DNA of 64,000 nucleotides, from NCBI GenBank assembly GCA_963746955.1, contig CAVVDR010000009.1:186001-250000 (forward strand), read 5' to 3'. The position numbers and the translations under genes are program-made. A model generated the notes under the pieces. That model had not been told where the DNA came from. It made no database searches and was given only the letters and a program-made list of their open reading frames with translations. This stretch comes from DASQBT01 sp963746955 (GTDB lineage: Bacteria; Pseudomonadota; Gammaproteobacteria; Burkholderiales; Thiobacillaceae). Positions 1 through 9,559 of the stretch are shown one piece after another; positions within the stretch are counted from its first letter, which is position 1, and each line of letters begins with the position of its first letter.

Positions 1-782
1 TCCTGCAGCACCCGCAGCAGCTTGCTCTGCAGCGGCAGATCCAGATCGCCGATCTCATCCAGAAACAAGGTGCCGCCATTGGCCTGTTCCAGCCGCCCCA
101 GCCGATTCTGAGTTGCGCCGGTAAAGGCGCCCCGCACATAACCGAACAATTCGCTTTCCATCAGGTCGCGTGGAATCGCAGAGCAGTTGAGGGCGACCCA
201 GGCCTGCTCGCCTCGCGGTCCCTGCTCGTGAATGCTGCGCGCGACGGCTTCCTTGCCGGTGCCGGACTCGCCGGTGATCAAGATATTGCTGCGATACGGC
301 GCGACCCGCTCGATCTCCTCGCGGAGGCGGCGCATCGGTGCGCTGCCGCCAATCAGCCGGCGGCGCGGGCGGGCACCGCTGACCACCGCATGCAGACGCC
401 TGTTTTCCAGCAACAGTTCATTCAAGCGCAACGCGCCCTGCACTGCGATCTGCAATTCCTCGGACTCGAAAGGCTTGGTCAGATAGTCCGTGGCACCGGC
501 CTGGATGCACTCGATGGCGGAGCGAATAGAGCCAAAGGCGGTCAAGACAATCACCGGCACTTCCGGACATTCGCGTCGGCAATGGGCAACCAGTTCCTCG
601 CCGCGCATGCCCGGCAGCTTCAGGTCGGTGACGATCACCCCCAAGTCCGGTTCGTTCAGATGTTTCAGGGCTTCCTCGGCTGACTCGGCGCTCAGCACCC
701 GGTAGCCCACGTCCTCCAGCGCCATGGCGATCACAACCAGCATGTTGGGCTCGTCATCAACCACAAGTACGGTGTGTTGCAT
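1..782 (-). CDS. Sigma-54-dependent response regulator, NtrC family (C-terminus beyond window)
   Basis: Partial gene; about 260 residues are visible and the rest lies left of the window. It starts with a receiver domain (VVDDEP acidic pocket, phosphoacceptor in VTDLKLPG, conserved lysine in LTKPF), followed by the AAA+ domain with Walker A GESGTGKE and the GAFTGA loop that contacts sigma-54. The ATG shares one base with the stop codon of the upstream histidine kinase (TGATG), so the two are almost certainly co-translated. It should activate sigma-54 promoters when phosphorylated by that kinase. The DNA-binding domain and the target genes cannot be seen. Confidence 0.93.
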   Translation of the reverse strand, partial: MQHTVLVVDDEPNMLVVIAMALEDVGYRVLSAESAEEALKHLNEPDLGVIVTDLKLPGMRGEELVAHCRRECPEVPVIVLTAFGSIRSAIECIQAGATDYLTKPFESEELQIAVQGALRLNELLLENRRLHAVVSGARPRRRLIGGSAPMRRLREEIERVAPYRSNILITGESGTGKEAVARSIHEQGPRGEQAWVALNCSAIPRDLMESELFGYVRGAFTGATQNRLGRLEQANGGTLFLDEIGDLDLPLQSKLLRVLQ

Positions 783-2578
783 CAGGCTTTCTCCGCAGCA
801 GGTACCAGTCGCATCACGAAACATGCGCCTCCATTTTTCCCGGGGACATATTCCAGCCGGCCGCCATTGGCCTCGACCAGGGTATTCGCAATGGTGAGCC
901 CGAGGCCGCTGCCCTGCGCCTTGGTAGTGTAGAACGGCTCAAACAGCCGTGGAACCATGTCGATCGGCACGCCTGGGCCATTGTCTTCCAGGGCCACAAA
1001 TACCGCGTCCTCGTCCACCCAGGATCGCAAGGTCAACTCCGGAGACGCCGCGCCTATGGACTCCAGCGCGTTGTTGATAAGGTTCGACCAGGCTTGATGC
1101 AGTAGTTCGGCATCCGCCAGGATTTGATGCTTGCCATGCCGGAAATCCCGAATTACGGTGACATCCGGCCGGGCGGCCAGGACAAAACGCAGGGCCTTTT
1201 CAATGGGCTGATCCGGCGGGATCGCGGCAAGCTGCGGTGCGTGGTGGCGCGCGAGTTGCTGAAAGTCGCGCAGCAATCCGTTCAGGCGGTTGGTTTCTTC
1301 GTGAATCATGCGCACCAGTTCGGTCTGGCGCTCGGAGTTGCTCTTGGCCTTGTCCAGCAACTGGCTCGCCGTATTGATCACGCCGATGGGATTGCGAATC
1401 TCGTGCGCCATGGCCAACGATAATTCGCCCAGAGCGGTCAGCTTGTCGGCCCGGAACTCGCGCAGCTGCTCGTCACGCGCGTCGTGCAGGCTGCCTGCCA
1501 TGGCATTGAAGGCCTGGGCAAGGTCGCCTAGCTCATCCTTGGTACGAACCGGGATAGAGGCGCGAAAATCACGCGCTGCCACTCTTAACACACCGTCACG
1601 CAATTCCTCGATCGGCCGCACCACCAGCCGGCTGAGCAGCAGGCCGGTGACGGCCGCCAACAGCGTTCCCAACAATGCAATCGCCAATGTCAGCGCGGTG
1701 CGATCAGCGAAGATCTGGTCGCCGGCACGATGCATGAGCCCGCTGAACAGCACCGCCTCCACCTGTCCGTCGGCGTCGACGACCGGCGTATATATCCCCC
1801 AGTAGAGGCCGCCTTCAGCCTCCGGGCTGAAGTATTCCCGCCGTTGCTTGAGCTGCGCGAAGGCCTCTGCCGGCAGGCGCAGCCGCAGCGACCGACTCTC
1901 CTGCTCGGAGAACGCTTTCGCGAAATCATCCTCCCCGTTGGAGTAGAACAGGCGTGTCCTGAGTCCGCTGATCAAGCCCAGCCGCTGCAGCAGCGGCTTG
2001 TCGAACAGAGCGCCAAACACCACGCGGTAGCGGGGGCTGCCGTGGCGCGGCGCGTCGACCAGCGTCACCGCAGCCAGCAGGCGCTGATCGCCCTTGACGA
2101 CACGCACCACCCCCTGATCGCGTCCAAGGCCGGGCGTCCACATGAGCTTGATGGGCGCGGTGGAATATATCAGGTGCGCGTCAAGGTCATAGACTTGAAC
2201 GAAACTGATCCCCAGTTCCTTGGCAAGCGGTGCGAGCCGAGGCGGGACAAGAGGATGACTTGAGTCGAATTCCCACCTGTCGTGATTGACGTCTGCGAGC
2301 AGATCGGCAAACAGATGCTCGTTGTGTTGCAGGTTGCGGAACCAGTCCAGGTTCAACTGGCTTGATTCGCGCAGCCAGTTTTCGATCGAAGCATCCATGT
2401 GCGAGCTGACCCAGGACGCCGTCAGTATCCCGGTTACGAGCATGGGCACCACGATAATCACCACGACGATGCCTAGCACTTTGCGCTGCAAACGACTCAC
2501 ACGCGGCCAATGATGGAATCGGCGTGCTTGTTCTTTAAGACGCGCAGAGGCTTCAGTCATGGGCTCGTTATTGGTCAA
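782..2578 (-). CDS. Membrane sensor histidine kinase with HAMP domain
   Basis: 598 residues. Membrane segments near residues 33-56 and 294-317 enclose a periplasmic sensor region of about 240 residues. A HAMP domain (about 315-370) follows, then the HisKA domain with H392 in MAHEIRNP and a HATPase domain with N box (NLINNALE), DNGPG and GSGLGL motifs. The architecture is that of AtoS/ZraS/NtrB-like kinases paired with sigma-54 activators, and the next gene is such an activator, overlapping by one base. The ligand is unknown. The periplasmic part has a dCache/sCache-like length, but that is only inference. Confidence 0.93.
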   Translation of the reverse strand: MTNNEPMTEASARLKEQARRFHHWPRVSRLQRKVLGIVVVIIVVPMLVTGILTASWVSSHMDASIENWLRESSQLNLDWFRNLQHNEHLFADLLADVNHDRWEFDSSHPLVPPRLAPLAKELGISFVQVYDLDAHLIYSTAPIKLMWTPGLGRDQGVVRVVKGDQRLLAAVTLVDAPRHGSPRYRVVFGALFDKPLLQRLGLISGLRTRLFYSNGEDDFAKAFSEQESRSLRLRLPAEAFAQLKQRREYFSPEAEGGLYWGIYTPVVDADGQVEAVLFSGLMHRAGDQIFADRTALTLAIALLGTLLAAVTGLLLSRLVVRPIEELRDGVLRVAARDFRASIPVRTKDELGDLAQAFNAMAGSLHDARDEQLREFRADKLTALGELSLAMAHEIRNPIGVINTASQLLDKAKSNSERQTELVRMIHEETNRLNGLLRDFQQLARHHAPQLAAIPPDQPIEKALRFVLAARPDVTVIRDFRHGKHQILADAELLHQAWSNLINNALESIGAASPELTLRSWVDEDAVFVALEDNGPGVPIDMVPRLFEPFYTTKAQGSGLGLTIANTLVEANGGRLEYVPGKNGGACFVMRLVPAAEKA

Positions 2579-2850
2579 AGGGACGATACCGAATCAATAA
2601 CACAAGCAAGCACGGCGTGGCAGCAACGGATTCTTCCATTCGTTCCGGTCCGAGATCACTGCAAGCTCAAAAGGAAGGCTACGCATTTTGTAGCCAGCTA
2701 CACAAATTGTTGCTTGAAAAGGCGACGCCTAGTGGCCGGACAGATGCTATCTATTTGTAATGAAAAGATAATGCCTGTTTGACTCGAGCTGGTCCGGGGT
2801 TTGCTGTGTAAGGATAGTGAGTATCCGAAGACCACCATTCTGAATTGACC

Positions 2851-3828
2851 ATGCTTCCATTTTCCGCCCCTGGCAAACCCGGCAAGCGATTGGCATACGC
2901 ATCTACCCATGCCGGTTCCGCGCTGCACGCCAGCGTTCCGACTTCTGGCCTGCCCAAGGCCGGTCGCTTCCTGATAGGCACAATCGTGCTTGGGCTGGCG
3001 CTGGCCGCGTTTGCAACTCGCCATCCTGCGGAGCAATCGATCCTGACCCAGTTATATGAGCGGGCCACCGGCGGACAAAGCGGCAAAGCCCAACTGGAGT
3101 TGGGCATGGCCTATCGTGACGGGCTTTATGGCCTGGCGAGGAACCAGCATACCGCCGTGCTGTGGTTCGAGAAAGCCGCTGGATCGGGAAACGCCTACGC
3201 GGCAATGCTCATCGGCGATATGTATGCGCGGGGCGAGGGTGTTCAGCAAGACCAGGCAACTGCCATGCGCTGGTGGCGCCAGGCCGCCCAAGCCGGCAAC
3301 GTGCACGCGACCGCAGAGATCGGCCTCAGCTTGATGCAGCACGCCGCCACGCCGTTTGTGAATGACGAGGCTCAACAATGGCTGCAGCGAGCCGCCGCCA
3401 GCGGCGATACCGAAGCCCTTCAGGCGGTCAGAGTCGATTCGGCGCGAGCCACAACGGCTTCCGGAGTCGGCGGACGGGAGGGAAACAGTCTGTTTGCCAG
3501 TCTCTACGACCAATGGCGTCGGGTCGTCACGGGCAATCAGGACATTGCCGACCTCGAGCAAGCGGCATTCAAGGGCGACAACGTGGCGCAGTACCAGTTG
3601 GCACTGCGATATCACGACGGTTCGTGGGGTGTCATGGCTGATCCAGAGCTGGCGCTGAGCTGGCTGCGGCAGGCCGCGCAACGTGGCAACCCGGTAGCGA
3701 TGGACACCCTGGCCAAGGGATATCGCGAGGGTTCGTGGGGCTTAACCGCCAGCCCCGCACTGGCCGACCAGTGGAGGGTGCGCGCAGCCCATGTTCGCAC
3801 CTACGACACCCAGCAAGACTTGGGCTGA
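2851..3828 (+). CDS. Sel1-repeat (TPR-like) membrane-anchored protein
   Basis: About 325 residues. One hydrophobic segment near residues 40-58 is followed by at least four Sel1-like repeats, with signatures such as AQLELGMAYRDG, AAMLIGDMYARGEGV, AQYQLALRYHDGSWG and AMDTLAKGYREGSWG. Sel1 repeats usually mediate protein-protein contacts, so the C-terminal part is probably periplasmic or membrane-associated. An in-frame TTG two codons upstream (2845) is an alternative start; neither has a clear Shine-Dalgarno sequence. It is divergent from the histidine kinase operon, with a 270-base intergenic region between them. The specific function is unknown. Confidence 0.8.
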   Translation: MLPFSAPGKPGKRLAYASTHAGSALHASVPTSGLPKAGRFLIGTIVLGLALAAFATRHPAEQSILTQLYERATGGQSGKAQLELGMAYRDGLYGLARNQHTAVLWFEKAAGSGNAYAAMLIGDMYARGEGVQQDQATAMRWWRQAAQAGNVHATAEIGLSLMQHAATPFVNDEAQQWLQRAAASGDTEALQAVRVDSARATTASGVGGREGNSLFASLYDQWRRVVTGNQDIADLEQAAFKGDNVAQYQLALRYHDGSWGVMADPELALSWLRQAAQRGNPVAMDTLAKGYREGSWGLTASPALADQWRVRAAHVRTYDTQQDLG

Positions 3829-3875
3829 ACGCCGCCCTCTCAAATGCCGCTTGTAGCCTGGGAAATTAAACTAAG

Positions 3876-4637
3876 GTGACTGAATTACCCGTGAACATTT
3901 ACCCCGACCTTTTGGCCTTCGTTGCCAGTCTGCTGCTGTTAGGTGCCTATCACCTCTATCTGCGTTACCAATTGCGACGGAGTCCGCACTACACCATCCA
4001 GTCGGTGAACTACACCGCCCGCGCAGCGTGGGTAGAAAACATCATGGCCAATTCCAACAAGGATGTGCTGGCGGTGCAGACGCTGAGAAACTCCACCATG
4101 GCGGCCACGTTTCTTGCGTCCACCTCGGTGCTGCTGATCATAGGCGTGCTTAACATGAGTCATTCGAGTTCGCAGGGGGGTGTCCTTCAGGCGCTCGCCG
4201 ACTCGCATCAGCCGGTGCTGTCCTTACGAATGCTGAAGGAGGTGCCGTTGCTTCTGGATCTGTTTGGCGCCTTTTTCTTCTTTTCTTTCGCCATCCGCAT
4301 GTACAACCATGTGGGTTACCTGATCAATAGCGGCGGCCATCCGTCTTCGCCTACCACTCCGGCCTATGTCGCCCGGTTGCTTAACCGCGGCGGCTCGTAC
4401 TACAGCCTGGGGATGCGCTGCTACTACCTGTCCGTGCCCTTCGTGTTCTGGCTGTTTGGGCCGGCTTTCCTGTTTGCGGCCAGCATCGGGCTGATCGTCG
4501 TGCTTTACCATGTGGACCGTGCCCCGGATAATCTTGCCAACGCCGCCAACGAGGAAGAAGGTCGAGAATTCGGCGCGCCAGGCAACAAGGAGCGCTATGT
4601 ACCGCCTCTCAGCGCACTGAACGACAAGGCGGCGTGA
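3876..4637 (+). CDS. DUF599-family membrane protein (paralogue A)
   Basis: 253 residues with about four hydrophobic segments. It carries family-typical stretches: RYQLRRSPHYTIQSVN, AVQTLRNSTMAATFLAS and YYLSVPFVFWLFGPAFLF. The start is GTG at 3876; a second GTG lies five codons in. The family has no established biochemical role. A second family member lies 200 bases downstream on the opposite strand, and the two end tail-to-tail around a YidB-like relic. Assignment rests on shared motifs between the two copies and general resemblance to DUF599. Confidence 0.8.
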   Translation: MTELPVNIYPDLLAFVASLLLLGAYHLYLRYQLRRSPHYTIQSVNYTARAAWVENIMANSNKDVLAVQTLRNSTMAATFLASTSVLLIIGVLNMSHSSSQGGVLQALADSHQPVLSLRMLKEVPLLLDLFGAFFFFSFAIRMYNHVGYLINSGGHPSSPTTPAYVARLLNRGGSYYSLGMRCYYLSVPFVFWLFGPAFLFAASIGLIVVLYHVDRAPDNLANAANEEEGREFGAPGNKERYVPPLSALNDKAA

Positions 4638-4685
4638 ATCCACCGCGGCGGCATGCTTCGACAAGGGGAGCTCAACAGCAAAGAC

Positions 4686-4788
4686 TTGTCCCGGCTCCTG
4701 CCCGACATCATCAACCGCCTGATCCCGCAAGGCCGCATTTCGGCCGGCGGCGGCGATATCATCACCATGCTGAAAAGCCTGATTAATC
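4686..4788 (+). pseudogene. Relic of a YidB-like (DUF937) gene, C-terminal end only
   Basis: About 34 codons in the +1 strand read RLLPDIINRLIPQGR then SAGGGDIITMLKSL. This is nearly the same as the C-terminus of the intact YidB-like gene at 13330-13905 (ELLPEIVNKLTPQG, PAGGGDIVGMLKKM). The rest of the gene is missing. It sits just after the stop codon of DUF599 copy A. The match at both DNA and protein level supports a degenerate duplicate rather than chance. Confidence 0.7.
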
Positions 4789-4835
4789 AGACCTGCCAGG
4801 CCAGCGCAACACAAGGGAAGCCGCAAAGATTTCCC

Positions 4836-5525
4836 TTAGTCTTCCTGATACCGATCCAGCCGATGTAGCGCGATAACAAGCCCGATTGTGGCAACGATCA
4901 GAAATAGTGGTCCAAATAGCCAGAACACCAGGGGGATCGCGAAGAAGAATGCGCGCATGCCAACCGCAATCATGTACCCCGCCTGGTTCAGTCTCTTGGC
5001 CACACTTTCGTACGCGAGCACAGGATTCTCCACCTGGTCGTCGCGTGGCACGTTGAGCATGAACAGCACTTGATTGGCCAATCGTATGGCCAGTGCGTAC
5101 GCGAAGAAAGCGATGATGAAGTCTGCCAACAGACAAATGACCTTGACAATCCACAGCTCCTTCAATTGCGAGCCGAAGAAACTGATCGCGTGCCAGCTGT
5201 GGGTTATGTTTTCGGCCTGACCGGACAACGTGAGCGTTCCCATGATCAGCAACGAGGCCGTGGTGGCCATCATGATGCCGACCATGATGAAATTGCGCAA
5301 ACTCTGCACGGCCATCACCTCGTAGCCGGGATGGGTCATGACATTCTTGACCCACAGCGCCCGGGCAAGCGCATTTACCCCATGGATTGAGTAGGTTGGA
5401 TCGCGTCGGATACGGGCATTCAAGCGGAAATAATAGAGGCCTATCAGCACTACGCTGAAAAGGGCGGCGCTCATATCGACGCCGAACTCCTGAAACCACG
5501 GGCGGTGAGCCATTAATTCATTCAT
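4836..5525 (-). CDS. DUF599-family membrane protein (paralogue B)
   Basis: 229 residues with about four hydrophobic segments. It is clearly related to the 3876-4637 product: RIRRDPTYSIHGVN, AVQSLRNFIMVGIMMATT and FFFAIPLVFWLFGPLFL align with the equivalent parts of copy A. Function is unknown. It is transcribed toward copy A and lies downstream of the ClC gene on the same strand, 176 bases away. It may have been duplicated with the neighbouring YidB relic, but that order of events is inference. Confidence 0.8.
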   Translation of the reverse strand: MNELMAHRPWFQEFGVDMSAALFSVVLIGLYYFRLNARIRRDPTYSIHGVNALARALWVKNVMTHPGYEVMAVQSLRNFIMVGIMMATTASLLIMGTLTLSGQAENITHSWHAISFFGSQLKELWIVKVICLLADFIIAFFAYALAIRLANQVLFMLNVPRDDQVENPVLAYESVAKRLNQAGYMIAVGMRAFFFAIPLVFWLFGPLFLIVATIGLVIALHRLDRYQED

Positions 5526-5591
5526 GATTCATTGTTAATGCTTGTTAAAGCCATTCTTGGCCAAACAAGAATTATATGAGCCAGTTCAATA

Positions 5592-5622
5592 AACCCAAGC
5601 TTTGGGAATGAGCTTGGTTTAT
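5592..5622. other. Imperfect hairpin in clc-DUF599 intergenic region
   Basis: The two arms AAACCCAAGCT and AGCTTGGTTT pair over about ten bases with one bulged base. A second small dyad, GACGTA-AA-TACGTC, lies near 5646-5660. No U-tract follows on either strand, so these are not typical intrinsic terminators. They could be mRNA-processing or regulatory structures between clc and the downstream DUF599 gene. Confidence 0.4.
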
Positions 5623-5701
5623 AGCCAAGTCTCGTTCGTCGCAGACGACGTAAATACGTCTTGTTTGGATCCGCACCAGCGTTCGCGCGACAAACGCTTA
5701 T

Positions 5702-7057
5702 TCAAGTTTCAGCCGCCTGCGCTTCGCTTAATGCTTCCTCAGTGGAAGGCGCTTCAGAAGGCTTCTCGGAACTCAAGAATGCATGGGAAAGGGCATGATA
5801 TATCGGCTGGGGACAAACCAGGTGGGAGACCCCGTAGGCGATGAATGAGGTCGTTATCAGCGCCAGCAGCATATCCTGATCGTTGGTCATTTCCATCACT
5901 ATGACAAAGGCCGTCAAGGGCGACTGCACGACGCCTGCGAAATATCCGACCATGCCGAGCAGGACCATCACCGCCATGGGCGCCACTGGCAGCCAGTGGC
6001 CCAGATCAGCGCCAACGCCGGCGCCCGTAGCCAAGGAAGGCGCAAAGATGCCACCAGGGATGCCGCTGAGATAAGAGGCCAGCGTGGAGGCGAACTTGGT
6101 CACCGGGTAGATGGGGTTCCAGTCCGCCGTGCCGGTGATGATTGCCTTCGCTGCCTCGTAGCCAGTGCCGGATGAGGTGTAGTCAGAAAGATACCCAACG
6201 GTGGCTACCGCCAAGCCGCAGGCGAGCGCCACGAGGTAAGGGTGCTGCCGCACCACCGGTGCCAGGCGCCGGGATCCGCTGATCAGGGACGTGGCGAACA
6301 GGCCACCCAGGAGTCCGCCGATCACGCCGCATACTGGCACGGCAAGCCAGTCCGTGTAACTGCCCATGCTGGCGTCGGAGGTACCGAAATAGTGATAAGG
6401 CCCAAGGGTGGCCAGCGCGGTGACCCCGGCAATGACGACCGCAATGGTAACAATGCCGCTGGTACGCTGCTCGAAGCTCTTGCTCATCTCCTCGATGGCA
6501 AAGACAATCCCGGCCAACGGCGTGTTGAAGGCGGCTGCGATGCCGGCGGCGCCTCCGGCGAGAATCAGGCCACGTTCCATGTAGTGGGCGGGGAAGCGCG
6601 ACAGGCGGCCCAGGGAATACATGATCGAGGCGCCGACATGTACCGAAGGGCCCTCGCGTCCTATGGAGGCACCCACCGCCAGGCCACCAAGGGCCAACAG
6701 GATTTTGCCGATAACGATACGCAACGAGAGCACCGCACTCTTGCGCCGCGACTCCAGCGCAGCAATGGCCTGAGGGATTCCACTGCCCTGGGAGCCGGGG
6801 AACAGGTTGATGGTTGCCCAGGCCAGACCGGTCATGACCAACGGGGTCGCCAGCAAGGGTACCCAGGGACCGAGCCCGACCAGCCAGCTGAAGATATGGC
6901 CTGCTTGCACCGCGAGGAGCGCGAACAGGGCGCACAGACCCCCAACCAGCACAGCGCCTGCCCAGAACACTAGACGCACCTTCCAAGCCTTTGCGGAAAA
7001 TAACTTACGCTGATTGCGGCGCAAGTGTTTGCGCTGGGTTCTTAAGAAGAACTTCAT
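5702..7057 (-). CDS. ClC-family chloride channel/transporter
   Basis: 451 residues, polytopic. It shows the ClC selectivity motifs GSGIPQ (about 91-96), GREGPSVHVG with the gating glutamate E135, and GIPGGIFAPSLATGAG. The internal glutamate pair in FAIEEMSKS (E189/E190) corresponds to the proton-path glutamate of exchanger-type ClCs, so H+/Cl- antiport is more likely than a pure channel. There is no C-terminal CBS pair. The N-terminus is very basic. It lies on the same strand as, and downstream of, the SulP gene, with a 228-base spacer. Confidence 0.93.
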   Translation of the reverse strand: MKFFLRTQRKHLRRNQRKLFSAKAWKVRLVFWAGAVLVGGLCALFALLAVQAGHIFSWLVGLGPWVPLLATPLVMTGLAWATINLFPGSQGSGIPQAIAALESRRKSAVLSLRIVIGKILLALGGLAVGASIGREGPSVHVGASIMYSLGRLSRFPAHYMERGLILAGGAAGIAAAFNTPLAGIVFAIEEMSKSFEQRTSGIVTIAVVIAGVTALATLGPYHYFGTSDASMGSYTDWLAVPVCGVIGGLLGGLFATSLISGSRRLAPVVRQHPYLVALACGLAVATVGYLSDYTSSGTGYEAAKAIITGTADWNPIYPVTKFASTLASYLSGIPGGIFAPSLATGAGVGADLGHWLPVAPMAVMVLLGMVGYFAGVVQSPLTAFVIVMEMTNDQDMLLALITTSFIAYGVSHLVCPQPIYHALSHAFLSSEKPSEAPSTEEALSEAQAAET

Positions 7058-7285
7058 CCTGTTCTGATCCTAAATTCAATGTACGTGGCCGCGCGAGCCT
7101 CGGCGCGGGCCAGCCTGCAAAATTCACAGCCGCATTTTGTTTCACGAACGGAGTTTACATGGCGACTGTAGCGGATGCCCCAGCATGCGGACAGTTCGGC
7201 GCGAGAGGAAACCAGGGTGACCGGCCGTCCATCACTCTGACGCTGCTGGCACCATGTCCCAGCCACTTTCACTTGGCATCCAGGC

Positions 7286-9157
7286 TCAGGTTGGTACGGC
7301 CGCCTCCACGCCTGGCAACAGCGCGGGCGCCTTCAGCCCCACGATCGATTCGCCAGTTTCCGCGAACAACTTCCGCTCTGGAACGAGCTCCACGCTCGCA
7401 CATTCGGTGAAACAGCGCGCCGTGCAGCTACGACAGGTTGACTTGTCCAGTTTCTGGAATATGGCATGCAGCGCAGCGGACTTGCCCTGGAAGATGTGGT
7501 TGGGATGAATCTTGTCCAGCGCATGGCATTCCTCTAGCGACTCCCAAAGCCCCAGCTTGACGTTGATCAGGTAAAGGCCACCCCCGACGGTACGGCGCCG
7601 CTCGGCCTCGTTGGCCAGGACATCTGCGCCGGCAATGTCGACGAAGCTGATTCCCTGAGCGACGATGGCGAGGTGTTTCTGCTCCGGGTGGTCCTGTTCC
7701 AGTCGGGCGAGTTCCTCACGCATATAGGCGACCGAACCGAAGAAAATCGAGCCGTCGATGCGCATAATGTGCAATTGCGGGCATTCGCGCAGGTGGCCGT
7801 TGCTGCCCAAGGTGGAGAACTTGCGGTTGGGCAGGTGCGGGTCGGGGACACGGGTAACGATGCGCGGCTTGGACACGCGCATCAGATACAGCACCAGCGA
7901 CAGCAGGATGCCGAGCATGATGGCGAACACTAAGTCGAGCGTGACGGTCGCGGCAAAAGTGACGATGAGTATTGCACGCTCGGAGTTGGTCGATCGCAAG
8001 ATGTGCTTGATCGCCGGAATGTCGATGAGACCCCAGGCCACGACGAACAGGATGCCGGCCATGGCTGCGTTCGGCAGGAATGCCACCAGGGGGGCGATCG
8101 CCAGGACGATGAAGATTTCCAGGACGCCTGCGGTCATGGCGCTTATAGGGGTTTTGGCGCCAGCCTGGAAGTTGAGGCTGGTGCGGTTGAACGAGCCCGT
8201 AGCGACATAGGCGGAAAAGAAGCTGCCAGCGATGTTGGACAGGCCCTGGCCAATGAACTCCTGGTTGCCGTTGATCAACTGGCCGCTGCGGATACCGATG
8301 GCGCGGCCGATTGAAACCGCCTCCGTGAGTGCGAACAAAGTCATCGCCAAGGCGCCTGGAGCGAGCTCTCGCATGGTGTCGTAAGAGAAGTCGGGCATCG
8401 ACAGGGGCGGCAGGGTCTGCGGCAGCGCGCCAACGGTCTGGATATGGGTGGCGTCGCCGCCGATAGACAGATTGAACGCCACGCCGAGGAAGGTACCGGA
8501 GAACAGAGCGACAATCAGGAACGGCAATTTGGGGTAGCGATACTTCACAAACAGTCCGGAAACCAGTGTCAGCAAGGCGATCGCTGTAATGTAACCATTG
8601 ATGTTCGGTATCTGATTAGCGAAATGCCCAAGGGTTTCGAACAGGTTGCCCCCGCGCGGAATAGGCACGCCAAAGAAATTCTTCAGCTGTTTGGCGGCGA
8701 TGAGAATGGCTGCGCCGGTGGTGAAACCGACCACCACCGAATGGGAGATGAAGTTGACCAGGGTGCCCATACGCGCCAGTCCCAGGGTCAGCTCGATCAC
8801 GCCGACCATAAGGGTGATGGTAAAGGCGAGCTGCACATAATGCGGCGACATCGGTGCGGCAAAGGCGCTGAGGGTGGAGAACAGGACGATGGACGCGGCG
8901 GTGGTCGGACCCGACATCAGGTGCCAGGAAGACCCGAATAGCGCCGCGATAATGGGCGGGATCATGCCGCAGTAGAGGCCATACTGTGGAGGCATGCCGG
9001 CGATCGAGGCGAAGGCCATTGCCTGCGGCACTACGACGATGGCCACTGTGAGGCCTGAGATGAGGTCGGCGCGAATGGTTTCGGCGTTGACTCGATGTCG
9101 CCACGACAAAAATGGCAGCGCGCGCAGCTGCCATGCAGAATATTGTTTTTTGTGCAT
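7286..9157 (-). CDS. SulP-family anion permease with STAS domain
   Basis: 623 residues. The N-terminal SulP membrane domain (about 11-14 segments; VVPQAMAFASIAGMPPQYGLY and SFNRTSLNFQAGAKTPIS) is followed by a STAS domain (LHIMRIDGSIFFGSVAYMRE; GISFVDIAGADVL). The family moves sulfate, bicarbonate or other anions with H+ or Na+. The ATG at 9157 is chosen because TAGGGAG lies seven bases upstream; the frame is open 12 codons further but without a ribosome site. After the STAS domain there is an unusual cysteine cluster, CRSCTARCFTEC, in a short tail. The substrate cannot be told from sequence. Confidence 0.92.
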   Translation of the reverse strand: MHKKQYSAWQLRALPFLSWRHRVNAETIRADLISGLTVAIVVVPQAMAFASIAGMPPQYGLYCGMIPPIIAALFGSSWHLMSGPTTAASIVLFSTLSAFAAPMSPHYVQLAFTITLMVGVIELTLGLARMGTLVNFISHSVVVGFTTGAAILIAAKQLKNFFGVPIPRGGNLFETLGHFANQIPNINGYITAIALLTLVSGLFVKYRYPKLPFLIVALFSGTFLGVAFNLSIGGDATHIQTVGALPQTLPPLSMPDFSYDTMRELAPGALAMTLFALTEAVSIGRAIGIRSGQLINGNQEFIGQGLSNIAGSFFSAYVATGSFNRTSLNFQAGAKTPISAMTAGVLEIFIVLAIAPLVAFLPNAAMAGILFVVAWGLIDIPAIKHILRSTNSERAILIVTFAATVTLDLVFAIMLGILLSLVLYLMRVSKPRIVTRVPDPHLPNRKFSTLGSNGHLRECPQLHIMRIDGSIFFGSVAYMREELARLEQDHPEQKHLAIVAQGISFVDIAGADVLANEAERRRTVGGGLYLINVKLGLWESLEECHALDKIHPNHIFQGKSAALHAIFQKLDKSTCRSCTARCFTECASVELVPERKLFAETGESIVGLKAPALLPGVEAAVPT

Positions 9158-9559
9158 AAAACTCCCTAAACACGGAACCTGGGTGCTGCGCACCTCAGGG
9201 GATCTGGAATACTCCCGAAATCAGTGCCAGTGATTTGGAACACGTGGCAATTAAGTCTTGCCCAACCATGCGCCTCCAGCGGTGTCATCCCCACGCGGCC
9301 GGCAGAACTCGCGCGCGAGGGTCCGAACAGGACCACGCAACTGGCGTGAACCAACGAGGCATTTGGTGGACCATGGCTGGCCCGCGCCTCCCAGCCACAC
9401 ACCGGCTAGCCGTCAGGTCAGCCGAGAAACGGCAATGCCAGCGAGCGGGTTATCTTTGTGTCTTTCCCCGATGATTGCAAAGTGCTGGAAGCAACGTCTG
9501 AGATGCACATGGAGGGGATAGATTCAAATCCGCCAGAGCCATGTCTTCATCTATTACCG
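9158..9559. other. Intergenic region upstream of the SulP gene
   Basis: No convincing gene was found. It contains the SulP ribosome site. On the minus strand near 9224-9238 there is a -24-like TGGCAC whose -12 partner is poor. Short frames on the plus strand have no ribosome sites and no recognisable product. Confidence 0.5.

Noticed and set aside
9224..9238. Second sigma-54-like element before the SulP gene
   Set aside because: The -24 TGGCAC is good but the -12 position has GG in place of GC and the rest fits poorly.
9510..9545. tRNA-like T-loop sequence (GATTCAAATCC)
   Set aside because: The flanking bases do not pair into a T-stem and no acceptor, D or anticodon arm can be formed upstream.
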